Part shown: positions 39,020 through 46,148 of the stretch, piece by piece
Layout: the number at the start of each line of letters is the position of its first letter
Position numbering within the stretch: position 1 is the stretch's first letter
Origin: DAIDKA01 sp963708865
Lineage (GTDB): Bacteria; Pseudomonadota; Gammaproteobacteria; Steroidobacterales; Steroidobacteraceae
Direction: 5' to 3'
Assembly (NCBI GenBank): GCA_963708865.1
Contig: CAVPUC010000009.1
Location: 186,001-250,000, forward strand
Length of the DNA: 64,000 bases
The notes under the pieces: model-generated
The model's database searches: none
Told to the model about the DNA's origin: nothing
Seen by the model: the letters and a program-made list of their open reading frames with translations, nothing else
Program-made: the position numbers and the translations under genes

Positions 39020-39984
39020 ATGGCACACGGCAGAGCCTGGACCGGCGCCTGCATAGTCGCCCTGATCGGCGTAACGGTCGGCGCCGATGCAGCTCAGCAC
39101 TCCTCCGCTTCGCGCGGATCCATCAGGGGCCGCAGATTCTCTGCAGGAAGTGACGGTTATTGCGCAGCGCCTGAAGCTGAGCTGGCTGCAGCGAAATGAG
39201 CGGGTACAGGTTATCTCAAACTTCGTTTACGGAATCGCGGCTCTCGAGAACGATGAAGCGATCCCGCGCTTTACCGCTCCCATATGCCCGCTCGAGCTGG
39301 GGCTTTCACATGAGCGGGGCCAATTCATCATCAATCGCCTGGCAGATATCATACGGGCGGCGGGAGCGCCGTTAGCCCATGCGGGATGTCACCCCAATCT
39401 ATTCATTTTCATCACCAAAAAGCCAAGAGATCTTCTGCAGGCGATGGAAAGTCGTCACTTCGCCGTCTCGTTCGGCAATGCCATCGCCTTCGGAGGTGGA
39501 TCACTTCATCGCCACGTCGGGCCCCGTTTGGGTCTGGCACAACGTCTTCAAAGGCAGGGGTGGCGCCGTACCCCTCGACCGTGGCAGGCCGGCAGATGCG
39601 CAGGTTCTCGGCGGCGGCACAAGCTCTCCACCAACGTACTATTCACCGGGCGCAATGGGGGCTAGCCGCCTTCCCACCGGTGAGTGGAGCTTCGGTCCCG
39701 TCTATGTCGTCGGGGACCTGGATAGGTTAGGGGCGAACGACCTATCGTTCGGACAATTCGCCGACTATGTCGCCATGGTAAGCCTTGCGAAGATCAAGGC
39801 CCCCCCGCACTTGGCCAATGCTCAGACTATCCTGAAGCTTTTCGACGGACCCGCTGAGGCCGTCCCCAAGGAGATGAGCGATTGGGACAAGGCTTTCCTG
39901 AAAACCCTGTACCACCCAGAGATATCGCTCTCAGCGGAACGCTCCTTGATTTCGCTGCGGATGGTGCGCGAACTCAATCCTTGA
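39020..39984 (+). CDS. Secreted protein of unknown function (frameshifted)
   Basis: Reconstructed from three frames. ATG 39020 gives a leader (GRAWTGACIVALIGVTVGADA), a shift near 39060-39085 leads into DSLQEVTVIAQRLKLSW, and a second near 39485-39505 leads into SEVDHFIATSGPVWVWHN. Conserved-looking parts are APICPLELGLSHERGQFI, CHPNLFIFITKKPRDLL and FADYVAMVSLAKIKAP; the two cysteines probably pair. The protein would be about 320 residues. It recalls a family of exported proteins in Sphingomonas- and Steroidobacter-like bacteria, but I cannot name it. It ends 178 bases before the IS element. Confidence 0.6.
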
Positions 39985-40111
39985 TCAAATCGGACTGTTT
40001 TTCCTGAGTAATCACCGCGGTCTGTACCGACCATCGTGAGACTGTCGACCGGCGTTCGCACGGCAGCTACCTGATCGTGGTTCGGGGCACTACACACTTG
40101 AGAGTGCGCAG

Positions 40112-40141
40112 TTACACCATAAGGGTTCGGTATGGTACAAA
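40112..40141 (+). promoter_or_regulatory. Probable promoter now separated from its gene by the IS
   Basis: TTACAC (40112-40117) and TACAAA (40136-40141) are spaced 18 bases, with a TGG before the -10. Transcription would begin about 40148, just before the IS left end. In the sequence without the IS this would give a leader of about 30 bases to the ATG at 41523. Box quality is moderate. Confidence 0.35.
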
Positions 40142-40161
40142 GCGGGCATCAATGCTACGAC

Positions 40162-40188
40162 TGGAGTTGACCCGGTTTCGTAGACACC
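40162..40188 (+). repeat. Left terminal inverted repeat of the IS
   Basis: The 27-base left end begins TGGAGTTGACCCGGTTTCG. The transposase A start lies 28 bases further in. Confidence 0.85.
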
Positions 40189-40215
40189 TCAGTGTTAGTT
40201 CCAGAGGAGTTTACG

Positions 40216-40533
40216 ATGTCCAAGAAGACGATCCGGTACACCCCGGAGTTCAAGCAGCAGATGGTGGCCTTGTTGCACAGCGGTCGCACTGCAGCGTCGT
40301 TGTCCAAGGAGTTTGGACCGACGGCCTGGTCGATATCCCTGTGGGATAAACAGGCCGGGCGCGATGCCCGGAAAGGCGATGGTGGATTGACCAGCGCCGA
40401 GCGGGAAGAGCTGACTCGATTACGGCGAGAGAACCGCACGCTCAAGGAGGAGCGGGAGATCCTCTCAAAAGCCGCGGCCTGGTTCGCCACCGAGAACGTT
40501 CCCTCGAAGCGCTCTTCGGGTTCGTCCAAGTGA
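40216..40533 (+). CDS. IS3-family transposase OrfA
   Basis: A 105-residue protein from ATG 40216 (MSKKTIRYTPEFKQQMVALL), preceded by AGAGGAG. It has the helix-turn-helix RTAASLSKEFGPTAWSISLWDKQ and a leucine-zipper-like segment ELTRLRRENRTLKEEREIL ending KAAAWFA, both typical of OrfA of IS3. The stop overlaps the OrfB GTG as GTGA. It binds the terminal repeats and contributes the N-terminal half of the fusion transposase. Confidence 0.93.
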   Translation: MSKKTIRYTPEFKQQMVALLHSGRTAASLSKEFGPTAWSISLWDKQAGRDARKGDGGLTSAEREELTRLRRENRTLKEEREILSKAAAWFATENVPSKRSSGSSK

Positions 40534-41468
40534 ACCAGGCCACCCACTCGGTGGGGATGATGTGCCGATTGCTGCGGATCTCGAGAAGCGGGTTTTATGC
40601 CTGGAGCAAGCGTCCGATGTGCCAACGCAGGCGCACGGATCTGGCGCTGACGGGCAAGATCGAAGCGATTCACCGCCGCTCCAAGGGTGTATACGGCTCT
40701 CCCCCCATCCACGCTGAGTTGGCACAGGAGCACGGTATCCGTGTTGGGCGAAAGCGCGTGGCGCGGCTGATGCGCTGCGCTGGACTTCGCGGCGCCACGC
40801 TGCGCCGGTTCGTGATTACTACGCGGCCGGATATTGGCGCCCGGGCCGCCGTGGACCGTGTGCAGCGGCGCTTCTACGCCGAAGCTCCTGACAGATGGTG
40901 GGTCGCTGACATGACCTACGTGCCGACATGGTCCGGCTTTCTGTACTTGGCGATGGTGCTGGACGTGTACTCGCGACGAGTGGTGGGCTGGGCGATGGAC
41001 ACGAGCATGAAAACCGAGCTGATCCTCTCGGCGCTGAACGCCGCCATCATGCAGCGTCGACCCGAAGCGGTGATACACCACTCCGACAGGGGCTGCCAAT
41101 ACACCAGCTACGCCTTCGGCAAACGCTGCCAAGAGGCCGGGATCATGCCTTCGATGGGCTCGGTGGGAGATGCCTACGACAACGCCATGGCGGAGAGCTT
41201 CTTTGCCACGCTGGCACGAGAGCTGCTCAATCGACGCAACTTCCGCAGTCAGGCCGAAGCGAAGATGGCGATCTTTGAGTGGCTGGAAGGCTGGTACAAC
41301 CCGCATCGGCGGCACTCCGCACTTGGATACCGATCCCCGGTGAACTACGAGCGTGCACATCAACACAGATCTGTCATCGCAACCCCGGAGCTTCTGACGC
41401 CTGCGGCGTCAGACTACGTTGCGCTGTACAATCGAGGAGGAAGAGACCCGGAAATCATCACAGACTAA
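40530..41468 (+). CDS. IS3-family transposase OrfB (DDE integrase core)
   Basis: A 312-residue catalytic protein. The N-terminal HTH_21 region is VYGSPPIHAELAQEHGIRVG; the DDE core carries D in VADMTYVPTWSGFLYL, D in HHSDRGCQYTS and E in AMAESFFATLARELL. It ends with the WYNPHRRHSALGYRSPV signature. The GTG at 40530 overlaps OrfA; the -1 frame stays open upstream of it (LEALFGFVQ), so an OrfAB fusion by -1 frameshifting around 40495-40530 is possible. Confidence 0.95.
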   Translation: MNQATHSVGMMCRLLRISRSGFYAWSKRPMCQRRRTDLALTGKIEAIHRRSKGVYGSPPIHAELAQEHGIRVGRKRVARLMRCAGLRGATLRRFVITTRPDIGARAAVDRVQRRFYAEAPDRWWVADMTYVPTWSGFLYLAMVLDVYSRRVVGWAMDTSMKTELILSALNAAIMQRRPEAVIHHSDRGCQYTSYAFGKRCQEAGIMPSMGSVGDAYDNAMAESFFATLARELLNRRNFRSQAEAKMAIFEWLEGWYNPHRRHSALGYRSPVNYERAHQHRSVIATPELLTPAASDYVALYNRGGRDPEIITD

Positions 41469-41476
41469 GACGATAA

Positions 41477-41503
41477 CCTGTCCACGAAATCGGGGCAGCT
41501 CCA
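41477..41503 (-). repeat. Right terminal inverted repeat of the IS
   Basis: The complement of the left end, beginning TGGAGCTGCCCCGATTTCG when read inward. It is followed by the GAC target duplicate. Confidence 0.85.
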
Positions 41504-41522
41504 GACTGCACGGAGGCGCATC

Positions 41523-41951
41523 ATGGTAAATGGCGTATCCAGTCAAAAGCTGATGTTAGCCGCACTTGTAACTGGCGCTTCAGCCCTATGGATGCCGGTG
41601 CTCGCTGCGGCGCAGCAAAGCGCTCCCGTCATCGACTCGGTAACACTGCGCGAAGACGATGGCGGCCGTTATCCCGTCATCTATCCGGAATTTCATTTCC
41701 ACGATTCCAGTGGATCGGTACGCTTCATCCATCGTGAAGTTATGGGGACTGACTCACCGAAGCCGGTGATTGCACACAGCGACGCCGTCATCGACATCTC
41801 CGCAACTCAGCAGATACGCGGAGCGACTTTCGTCGGTGGCTGGCATTGTGGTCCCGAATCGTATTACGTGACCATGCGGGCATTCATGATGAATCTCGAA
41901 GGCGTCAAGAGCAACGTTGTCGAGTACACAATTCACTGCAATGCCGGATAA
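41523..41951 (+). CDS. Secreted protein of unknown function
   Basis: A 142-residue protein with a signal peptide (LMLAALVTGASALWMPVLAA, cleavage near LAAAQQ). The mature part is beta-rich, with the segments PEFHFHDSSGSVRFIHRE and ATFVGGWHCGPESYYVTM; two cysteines may pair. No family is recognised. A GGAGG ribosome site lies right before the ATG and the IS ends 19 bases upstream, so its own promoter was displaced; expression now may depend on the IS. Confidence 0.7.
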   Translation: MVNGVSSQKLMLAALVTGASALWMPVLAAAQQSAPVIDSVTLREDDGGRYPVIYPEFHFHDSSGSVRFIHREVMGTDSPKPVIAHSDAVIDISATQQIRGATFVGGWHCGPESYYVTMRAFMMNLEGVKSNVVEYTIHCNAG

Positions 41952-42294
41952 GGGGAGCGAACCGCGCTTGCGCCCTTCGTGGCTCAGAGGTTGTCGTTGG
42001 GAAGTCCTATCCAGGGCTTGCAGTTACGCACTGCAAAAAATGCCGTGACTCCCACAACATCGAACTCGATCACCCGAAAAGTCGATTCCAAACCCGCTCT
42101 TAAGTCACGCGCATTGTCGCGACGATTGTTGAAAACGCCGAGGGCATTCATAGCCCCATATATGGTTTTGCAAGCGCGCTCTTGTGAAAGTCTTCCGACA
42201 GCACGGTCGTTCCAAACAGTATGCCGTTTTCTACAAGGTGGCACCCGATCCAAACTAATGACCCACGATATTTAGCAACGTTGGCAGCATTCAG
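41952..42294. other. Gap of possible gene remnants
   Basis: About 340 bases of lower GC content without a supported gene. A minus-strand open frame (41984-42253), ending FFAVRNCKPWIGLPNDNL, has a protein-like composition but no detectable family or ribosome site. Together with the hydrolase tail that follows, this looks like debris of earlier rearrangement. Confidence 0.4.
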
Positions 42295-42570
42295 TGGGAA
42301 GGATTTTCTGCAGAGGAGTAGGCGTCGCTAGAAGCGCCGATTCTGATCATTCTCGGCGACCACGATTTTGTCCGCCTCGGGCATGCTGTAGAGACCTTCA
42401 AGGTCATCCCGAACGGGCAGTTTGCCGTAATTGCCGACGACAGCGACTTCGCTCTATTTCCGCAGCCGCAGAAAGTAATTCCGCCGATCGAACATTTCCT
42501 GGATGAACCTGAAAAGCGGATCCCCTTGGCAATTGGCGGCATCGGATATCACCCCGGAGAATCACGGTGA
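42295..42570 (+). pseudogene. C-terminal remnant of an alpha/beta hydrolase
   Basis: One frame without a start codon reads WEGFSAEE, then a TAG at 42319-42321, then ASLEAPILIILGDHDFVRLG, HAVETFKVIPNGQFAVIADD and PQKVIPPIEHFLDEP before a TGA at 42568. This is the lid-to-end part of an alpha/beta hydrolase with the catalytic-acid segment GDHDFVR; the catalytic histidine is not evident in DDSDFALF (usually a histidine follows the D/S pair). The nucleophile half is missing: upstream space is taken by another gene. A decayed fragment. Confidence 0.75.
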
Positions 42571-42633
42571 ACGTGCAACGATTGCAAAGTTCGCGCATGG
42601 CACTGGCCTCCGCGATGGAGCGATTCGGTCTGC

Positions 42634-42661
42634 TTGACAGTTAACGCTACATATGTAGACT
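42634..42661 (+). promoter_or_regulatory. Promoter of the first PadR gene
   Basis: Consensus TTGACA (42634-42639) and TAGACT (42656-42661) are 16 bases apart. A start about seven bases further would fall at or within a base or two of the ATG at 42669, implying a leaderless mRNA. No Shine-Dalgarno sequence is seen before the ATG. Confidence 0.55.
42647..42658. promoter_or_regulatory. Palindromic operator at the first PadR promoter
   Basis: CTACATATGTAG is a perfect 12-base palindrome overlapping the -10 box. A nearly identical palindrome stands at the second PadR promoter (43750-43766). PadR proteins bind such dyads and usually repress their own promoters. Confidence 0.6.
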
Positions 42662-42668
42662 TATTGGC

Positions 42669-42980
42669 ATGCAACGGCATCGAAGTCCCTCCCTGCATAC
42701 CCTGGCATTGCTGGGTGCTCTGACTCAGCGGCCGCGCGCTTGGCATTATGGCTACGATCTGTCGCGGCTCACGCAGATGAAGTCCGGAACGCTATATCCG
42801 ATTTTGATACGGTTGTGCGAGCGCGGCATGCTCGAGTCAAAGTGGCAGTCAGCGACGCAGGAGGGTCGTCCTCCCCGCCACATGTACCGGTTGACGGCCG
42901 CCGGTGTGCTCTTCGCCCGCGACTCATTGGCCGCGCAGCCCGCCGGACGCCAGGTCGAGTTAGGAGAGGAATTCGCGTGA
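42669..42980 (+). CDS. PadR-family transcriptional regulator 1
   Basis: A 103-residue winged-helix protein: LHTLALLGALTQRPRAWHYG, YDLSRLTQMKSGTLYPILIR with the recognition helix, LCERGMLESKW and the wing GRPPRHMYRLTAAG. It lacks the long C-terminal helix of larger PadR proteins. Its stop overlaps the GTG start of the following membrane protein (GTGA). Likely an autorepressor acting at the palindrome in its promoter; the inducing signal is unknown. Confidence 0.88.
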   Translation: MQRHRSPSLHTLALLGALTQRPRAWHYGYDLSRLTQMKSGTLYPILIRLCERGMLESKWQSATQEGRPPRHMYRLTAAGVLFARDSLAAQPAGRQVELGEEFA

Positions 42981-43642
42981 GTCCGCGCACCGATCTGACG
43001 AGCAGGATCGCGCGAGCCTTGGCCGAGCATGCGGTGCGTGTGGCGGAGCCGGAGCAAGCCGAGTGGATCAAGGCCATGATGCGCGAGCAGGAGCACCTGC
43101 CACCGGGTGTGTCGGCGCTGGCGTGGGCGCTGGGCTGTGTGGTGGTCAGCTATAAAGGGAAGCTTCGCGCCATGATGAGGTTGCCCGCACTGCTGCGCTG
43201 GGTCGCTCTGCTCGTGATACTTGTACTGTGCCTGACACCACCTTCCTGGAACTTCTTCTACATCGCTTTAAGTACCGCCAAGGGCTATCCACTTTCCCCG
43301 GTCGCCCGGCTGATGTTCGGCTCGGCGACGTTGATCGGACCGATTGGAATCGCGGCCGTCCTCTGGACTTTGTCGTCACCGGCGCACCGGCCGGGCACGA
43401 TCTTCATGGTCGTTCTCTGGGCGCTCACCGCCTGGGGGGTCACTACGGTGAGATTGCCCGCCCAATATCCACTCCTGACTCACATGGCTCATGCGACGCC
43501 CGGGACTCAGGTCTTCTCGATCCTGCTGAATTTCGTGCTCCTACCCGTCCTGGGGGTGGCCCTGCTGCAAACGCTGGACTCGCGCAGACGCCGGCCGGCA
43601 GATTTACCCCCGGGGACGCCCGCTCGGCACGGTGGACCATAG
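42977..43642 (+). CDS. Membrane protein coupled to PadR 1
   Basis: A 221-residue protein starting at GTG 42977. The N-terminal 60 residues are soluble and charged (HAVRVAEPEQAEWIKAMMRE), then four hydrophobic segments follow: LLRWVALLVILVLCLTPP, VARLMFGSATLIGPIGIAAV, TIFMVVLWALTAWGV and VFSILLNFVLLPVLGVALL. It has no recognised family. Such small membrane partners directly behind PadR genes are common in soil bacteria, where the start is coupled through GTGA, as here. A sensor or modulator role is inferred. Confidence 0.75.
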   Translation: MSPRTDLTSRIARALAEHAVRVAEPEQAEWIKAMMREQEHLPPGVSALAWALGCVVVSYKGKLRAMMRLPALLRWVALLVILVLCLTPPSWNFFYIALSTAKGYPLSPVARLMFGSATLIGPIGIAAVLWTLSSPAHRPGTIFMVVLWALTAWGVTTVRLPAQYPLLTHMAHATPGTQVFSILLNFVLLPVLGVALLQTLDSRRRRPADLPPGTPARHGGP

Positions 43643-43730
43643 CGGTGAATGTGCCGTTTCTCCCATTCTAAAGAGGACATTCCGCCGTGACGCCATGGGT
43701 GGCAGCTCCCTGCACAGCGCCCTGCCCTCC

Positions 43731-43759
43731 TTGACTCTTCAACCGGTGTTGTCTACATT
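43731..43759 (+). promoter_or_regulatory. Promoter of the second PadR gene
   Basis: TTGACT (43731-43736) and TACATT (43754-43759) are 17 bases apart. The expected start is at about 43766, only three bases before the ATG at 43769, so this mRNA should also be leaderless or nearly so. Confidence 0.55.
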
Positions 43760-43766
43760 GTAGACA
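43750..43766. promoter_or_regulatory. Palindromic operator at the second PadR promoter
   Basis: TGTCTACATTGTAGACA is a perfect eight-base inverted repeat around a central T. It covers the -10 box and ends two bases before the ATG. It shares the CTACA/TGTAG half-sites with the first PadR promoter. Confidence 0.65.
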
Positions 43767-43768
43767 CC

Positions 43769-44098
43769 ATGGCAGACCTACTCGGCGCCTTCGAGCAAGC
43801 TATTTTACTGGCCGTCTGGAATTTGGCAGGACAGGCCTACGGACGTGCCATTTTGCGCGCTACTCAGGTCGCGCTGCAGCGCCCGACCGCGGCGGGCGCC
43901 GTATACGCAACGCTGGATCGTCTGGAACAAAAAGGTCTGCTTACCTCCCGCGTAGAAACCGGGACGCCGGTGCGCTCAGGGCGCGCGCGCCGGTATTACA
44001 GGCTTACCGCCCTCGGGGTTACGGCGCTCAATGGCTCAAAGGCTGCACTGGAACAGATGTGGCGAGGCGCAAAGTGGCCTCTGGAGTCAAAGGCGTGA
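43769..44098 (+). CDS. PadR-family transcriptional regulator 2
   Basis: A 109-residue winged-helix regulator: LGAFEQAILLAVWNLAGQAY, ILRATQVALQRPTAAGAVYA with the recognition helix, LDRLEQKGLLTSRVETGTP and the wing RARRYYRLTALG. It is only distantly similar to PadR 1 but has the same size class and the same GTGA overlap with a membrane-protein gene. Probably self-repressing at the palindrome before its ATG. Confidence 0.88.
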   Translation: MADLLGAFEQAILLAVWNLAGQAYGRAILRATQVALQRPTAAGAVYATLDRLEQKGLLTSRVETGTPVRSGRARRYYRLTALGVTALNGSKAALEQMWRGAKWPLESKA

Positions 44099-44658
44099 GC
44101 TATCCGGCCCCGCCACGCTGGCTCGAAACACTGCTGCTGCGCAGCCTGTCTGCGCGAGACCGAGAAATCATTTCCGGAGACCTCTTGGAGGAATATCGGG
44201 AAGTGCAGCTGCCGCAGTTAGGGCCCATGCGGGCCAACATTTGGTATGCGCGCCAGTTGATCAGCTTCCTGGCTGCCAGAAGCTTTGGAGGATCGACTAT
44301 GCGGGCGTCGTTGACGTGGATATCTGCGTTGACCGCGGTGGCGGGCATTTGGCTTGCGGTGATGGAGAACATCCTAAGACATCCGGGATATGCCGGACGA
44401 ACGGCAATCGCGGCCGGTATCTTCCTGCAGGGCCTTGCGACGGTGCTCTTTCTGATGTGGCAGGGCCGTTCGGTGTTTCGCGCTATCGTGCTCGCGGGCG
44501 CTGTGGCTGTCGCCGTACTGGGTGCTTCGGCCATCATCCGTATTCTAAACGCGCCGCATTTTGAGGGATTCGTTCTGCTCATCGGGGCTGCCCTTATAGT
44601 TCAGGCAATGATGGCATTGGTGGTCATAGGTGGCGCGCGCCGCGGAACAACGATTTAG
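44095..44658 (+). CDS. Membrane protein coupled to PadR 2
   Basis: A 187-residue protein; GTG 44095 (VSYPAPPRWLETLLLRSLSA) is chosen because it overlaps the PadR stop in the same way as in the first module; GTG 44059 would also fit. The soluble N-terminus holds LSARDREIISGDLLEEYREV, the 'permease prefix domain 2' pattern found at the head of MacB-type permeases, but no permease follows. Then come four hydrophobic segments, e.g. LTWISALTAVAGIWLAVM and AILVLA-like helices, ending GFVLLIGAALIVQAMMALVV. Confidence 0.78.
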   Translation: MSYPAPPRWLETLLLRSLSARDREIISGDLLEEYREVQLPQLGPMRANIWYARQLISFLAARSFGGSTMRASLTWISALTAVAGIWLAVMENILRHPGYAGRTAIAAGIFLQGLATVLFLMWQGRSVFRAIVLAGAVAVAVLGASAIIRILNAPHFEGFVLLIGAALIVQAMMALVVIGGARRGTTI

Positions 44659-44868
44659 CAGGAAAATCCAACCGTCATTCGGCACAACTTTCGTAAGCGC
44701 CAATTAACTCAGACACCTGGAATCCCAGGCTGGGTGTCGCTGATCGATCAATGATCAATAGTTAGCTTGTTGTCCGATAGGCCGTTATACAATCAGCCGT
44801 TTTCGAACAGGATGGACTTCCAGTCGGCTGATCGAAATTGAGCTTCGTATTCGAAAGGGGGCGTCGAC
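44659..44868. other. Promoter region of the SMP-30-like gene
   Basis: About 210 bases without a gene. It contains a self-complementary stretch GACACCTGG/CCAGGCTGGGTGTC at about 44711-44733 that could end the upstream module, a direct repeat GATCAAT, and a TACAAT at about 44788 that may be the -10 box of the next gene. Confidence 0.35.
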
Positions 44869-45997
44869 ATGCGATCTTCATGCTTGGTAGCGGTTTCGTT
44901 GTACGTGATGGGTGCCACGGTTGCGCTGGCACAGACACCTCCTAGAACCGAAGGTCCGGGATTGAAGGCACCGGAAGACTCGCGCTACGCAGCCGAGATC
45001 GCCCTGTGCAAGAACCATCACCCGGTGATCCGCAATGCGGGCGCCCCGGCCGGCACCCCCCCGGCGGCGGCGGCTCCCGCCTACGAGGGCCCGGCGGAGG
45101 TACAGGCCATTCCCGGCGTAATTGCCGCCGGCGCGCACTGGCGCTCGCTATGGCACGAGTCGGGCAATAATGCCGACGGCATCGTTGGCACGCCCGAGGG
45201 GGTGCTGGTCGCGCAGCAGGACAGCAGCGATGTCGTGCTCGTCAATGCTGCCGGCCATGCGAAGGTCGTCTATAAGGACACGAATACCGGCGGGGCGGTG
45301 TCAATCAACAAGAAAGGGCAGATCTTCGTCGTCGAGCGCGGCCTGCATCAGGCGATCTGGGAGGTCTCGCCCGATCGCAAGTTGCTCGCCGACACGATCG
45401 ACGGCGACTCAATCGATTGTCTGGGTAGCAGCCTCAACGATCTGACGGCCGCCTCAAACGGTGGCGTGTATTTCACCCTGGGCAACCTGTATTACGCTGC
45501 ACCCGGCGGCACGATTACGCGCCAGGGTGATGTCACCGGCACCAACGGCATCATCCTGAGCCCCGACGAGAAGCGCTTGTACGTGACCAGCGGCGGCTTC
45601 GGCAGACCCGCCAACCTTATGGTCTTCGACGTACAGCCTGATGGGATGCTCGCGAACGAACGGGTGTTCGCGCACCTGACCGGAGGCGGCGACGGCAGCG
45701 CGATCGACTCCGCGGGCCGCATTTACGTAAGCAGCGGCACGGTGATCGACGTGATCTCACCTGAGGACGGAGCACCTCCTGGGGGTCATCCCCCTTCCGA
45801 AGGGAGACGACGTGATCAGCCTGACCTTCGGCGGTCCTGGTAGGCGCACGTTGTATGCAGTCGCTCTGAATCACCGATACGCCAAGGGCGGCCTTGGGCT
45901 GCCGAGCGACCACGTAATGGGTGGCCAGGGCGGCGAGATTGCGGCGATCCGGATGCTGGCGCACGGCTACAGGGCCGCGCCAAGTAGCGGCCACTGA
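44869..45997 (+). CDS. Exported SMP-30/gluconolactonase-like propeller (frameshifted)
   Basis: A secreted six-bladed propeller of about 375 residues with a leader (SLYVMGATVALAQT). SMP-30 features are DGIVGTPEGVLVAQQDSSDV, GAVSINKKGQIFVVERG, CLGSSLNDLTAASNGGVYFT (the N-D metal pair) and TGTNGIILSPDEKRLYVT. One extra base at about 45770 breaks the last blade; beyond it the frame reads HLLGVIPLPKGDDVISLTFG. The family hydrolyses lactones with a divalent metal. It stands 150 bases before a quinohemoprotein gene; a dehydrogenase making a lactone and a lactonase opening it would fit. Confidence 0.82.
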
Positions 45998-46148
45998 GCC
46001 CTATGGCACAAGGAGTGCAACGGACCTGACGACCAGCGCTGATGCTGATGATTTGCCGGACGCCCCCCGACGAAGGTAGGCTGGGGTCGCAGCCCCGGTC
46101 TTTCGCGCGCATTGCGCGGCGCCGGTGGATTTATCGAGGGGGAATCTG

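Larger units (their letters stand above)
40162..41503 (+). mobile_element. Complete IS3-family insertion sequence
   Basis: A 1342-base element with two overlapping transposase frames. The 27-base terminal inverted repeats begin TGGAGTTGACCCGG on the left and TGGAGCTGCCCCGA on the right and agree at about 21 of 27 positions. The element is flanked by a three-base direct repeat GAC (40159-40161 and 41504-41506), the target duplication expected for IS3. Both transposase genes are open, so the copy may be active. It sits in the 5' untranslated region of the gene at 41523. Confidence 0.93.
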
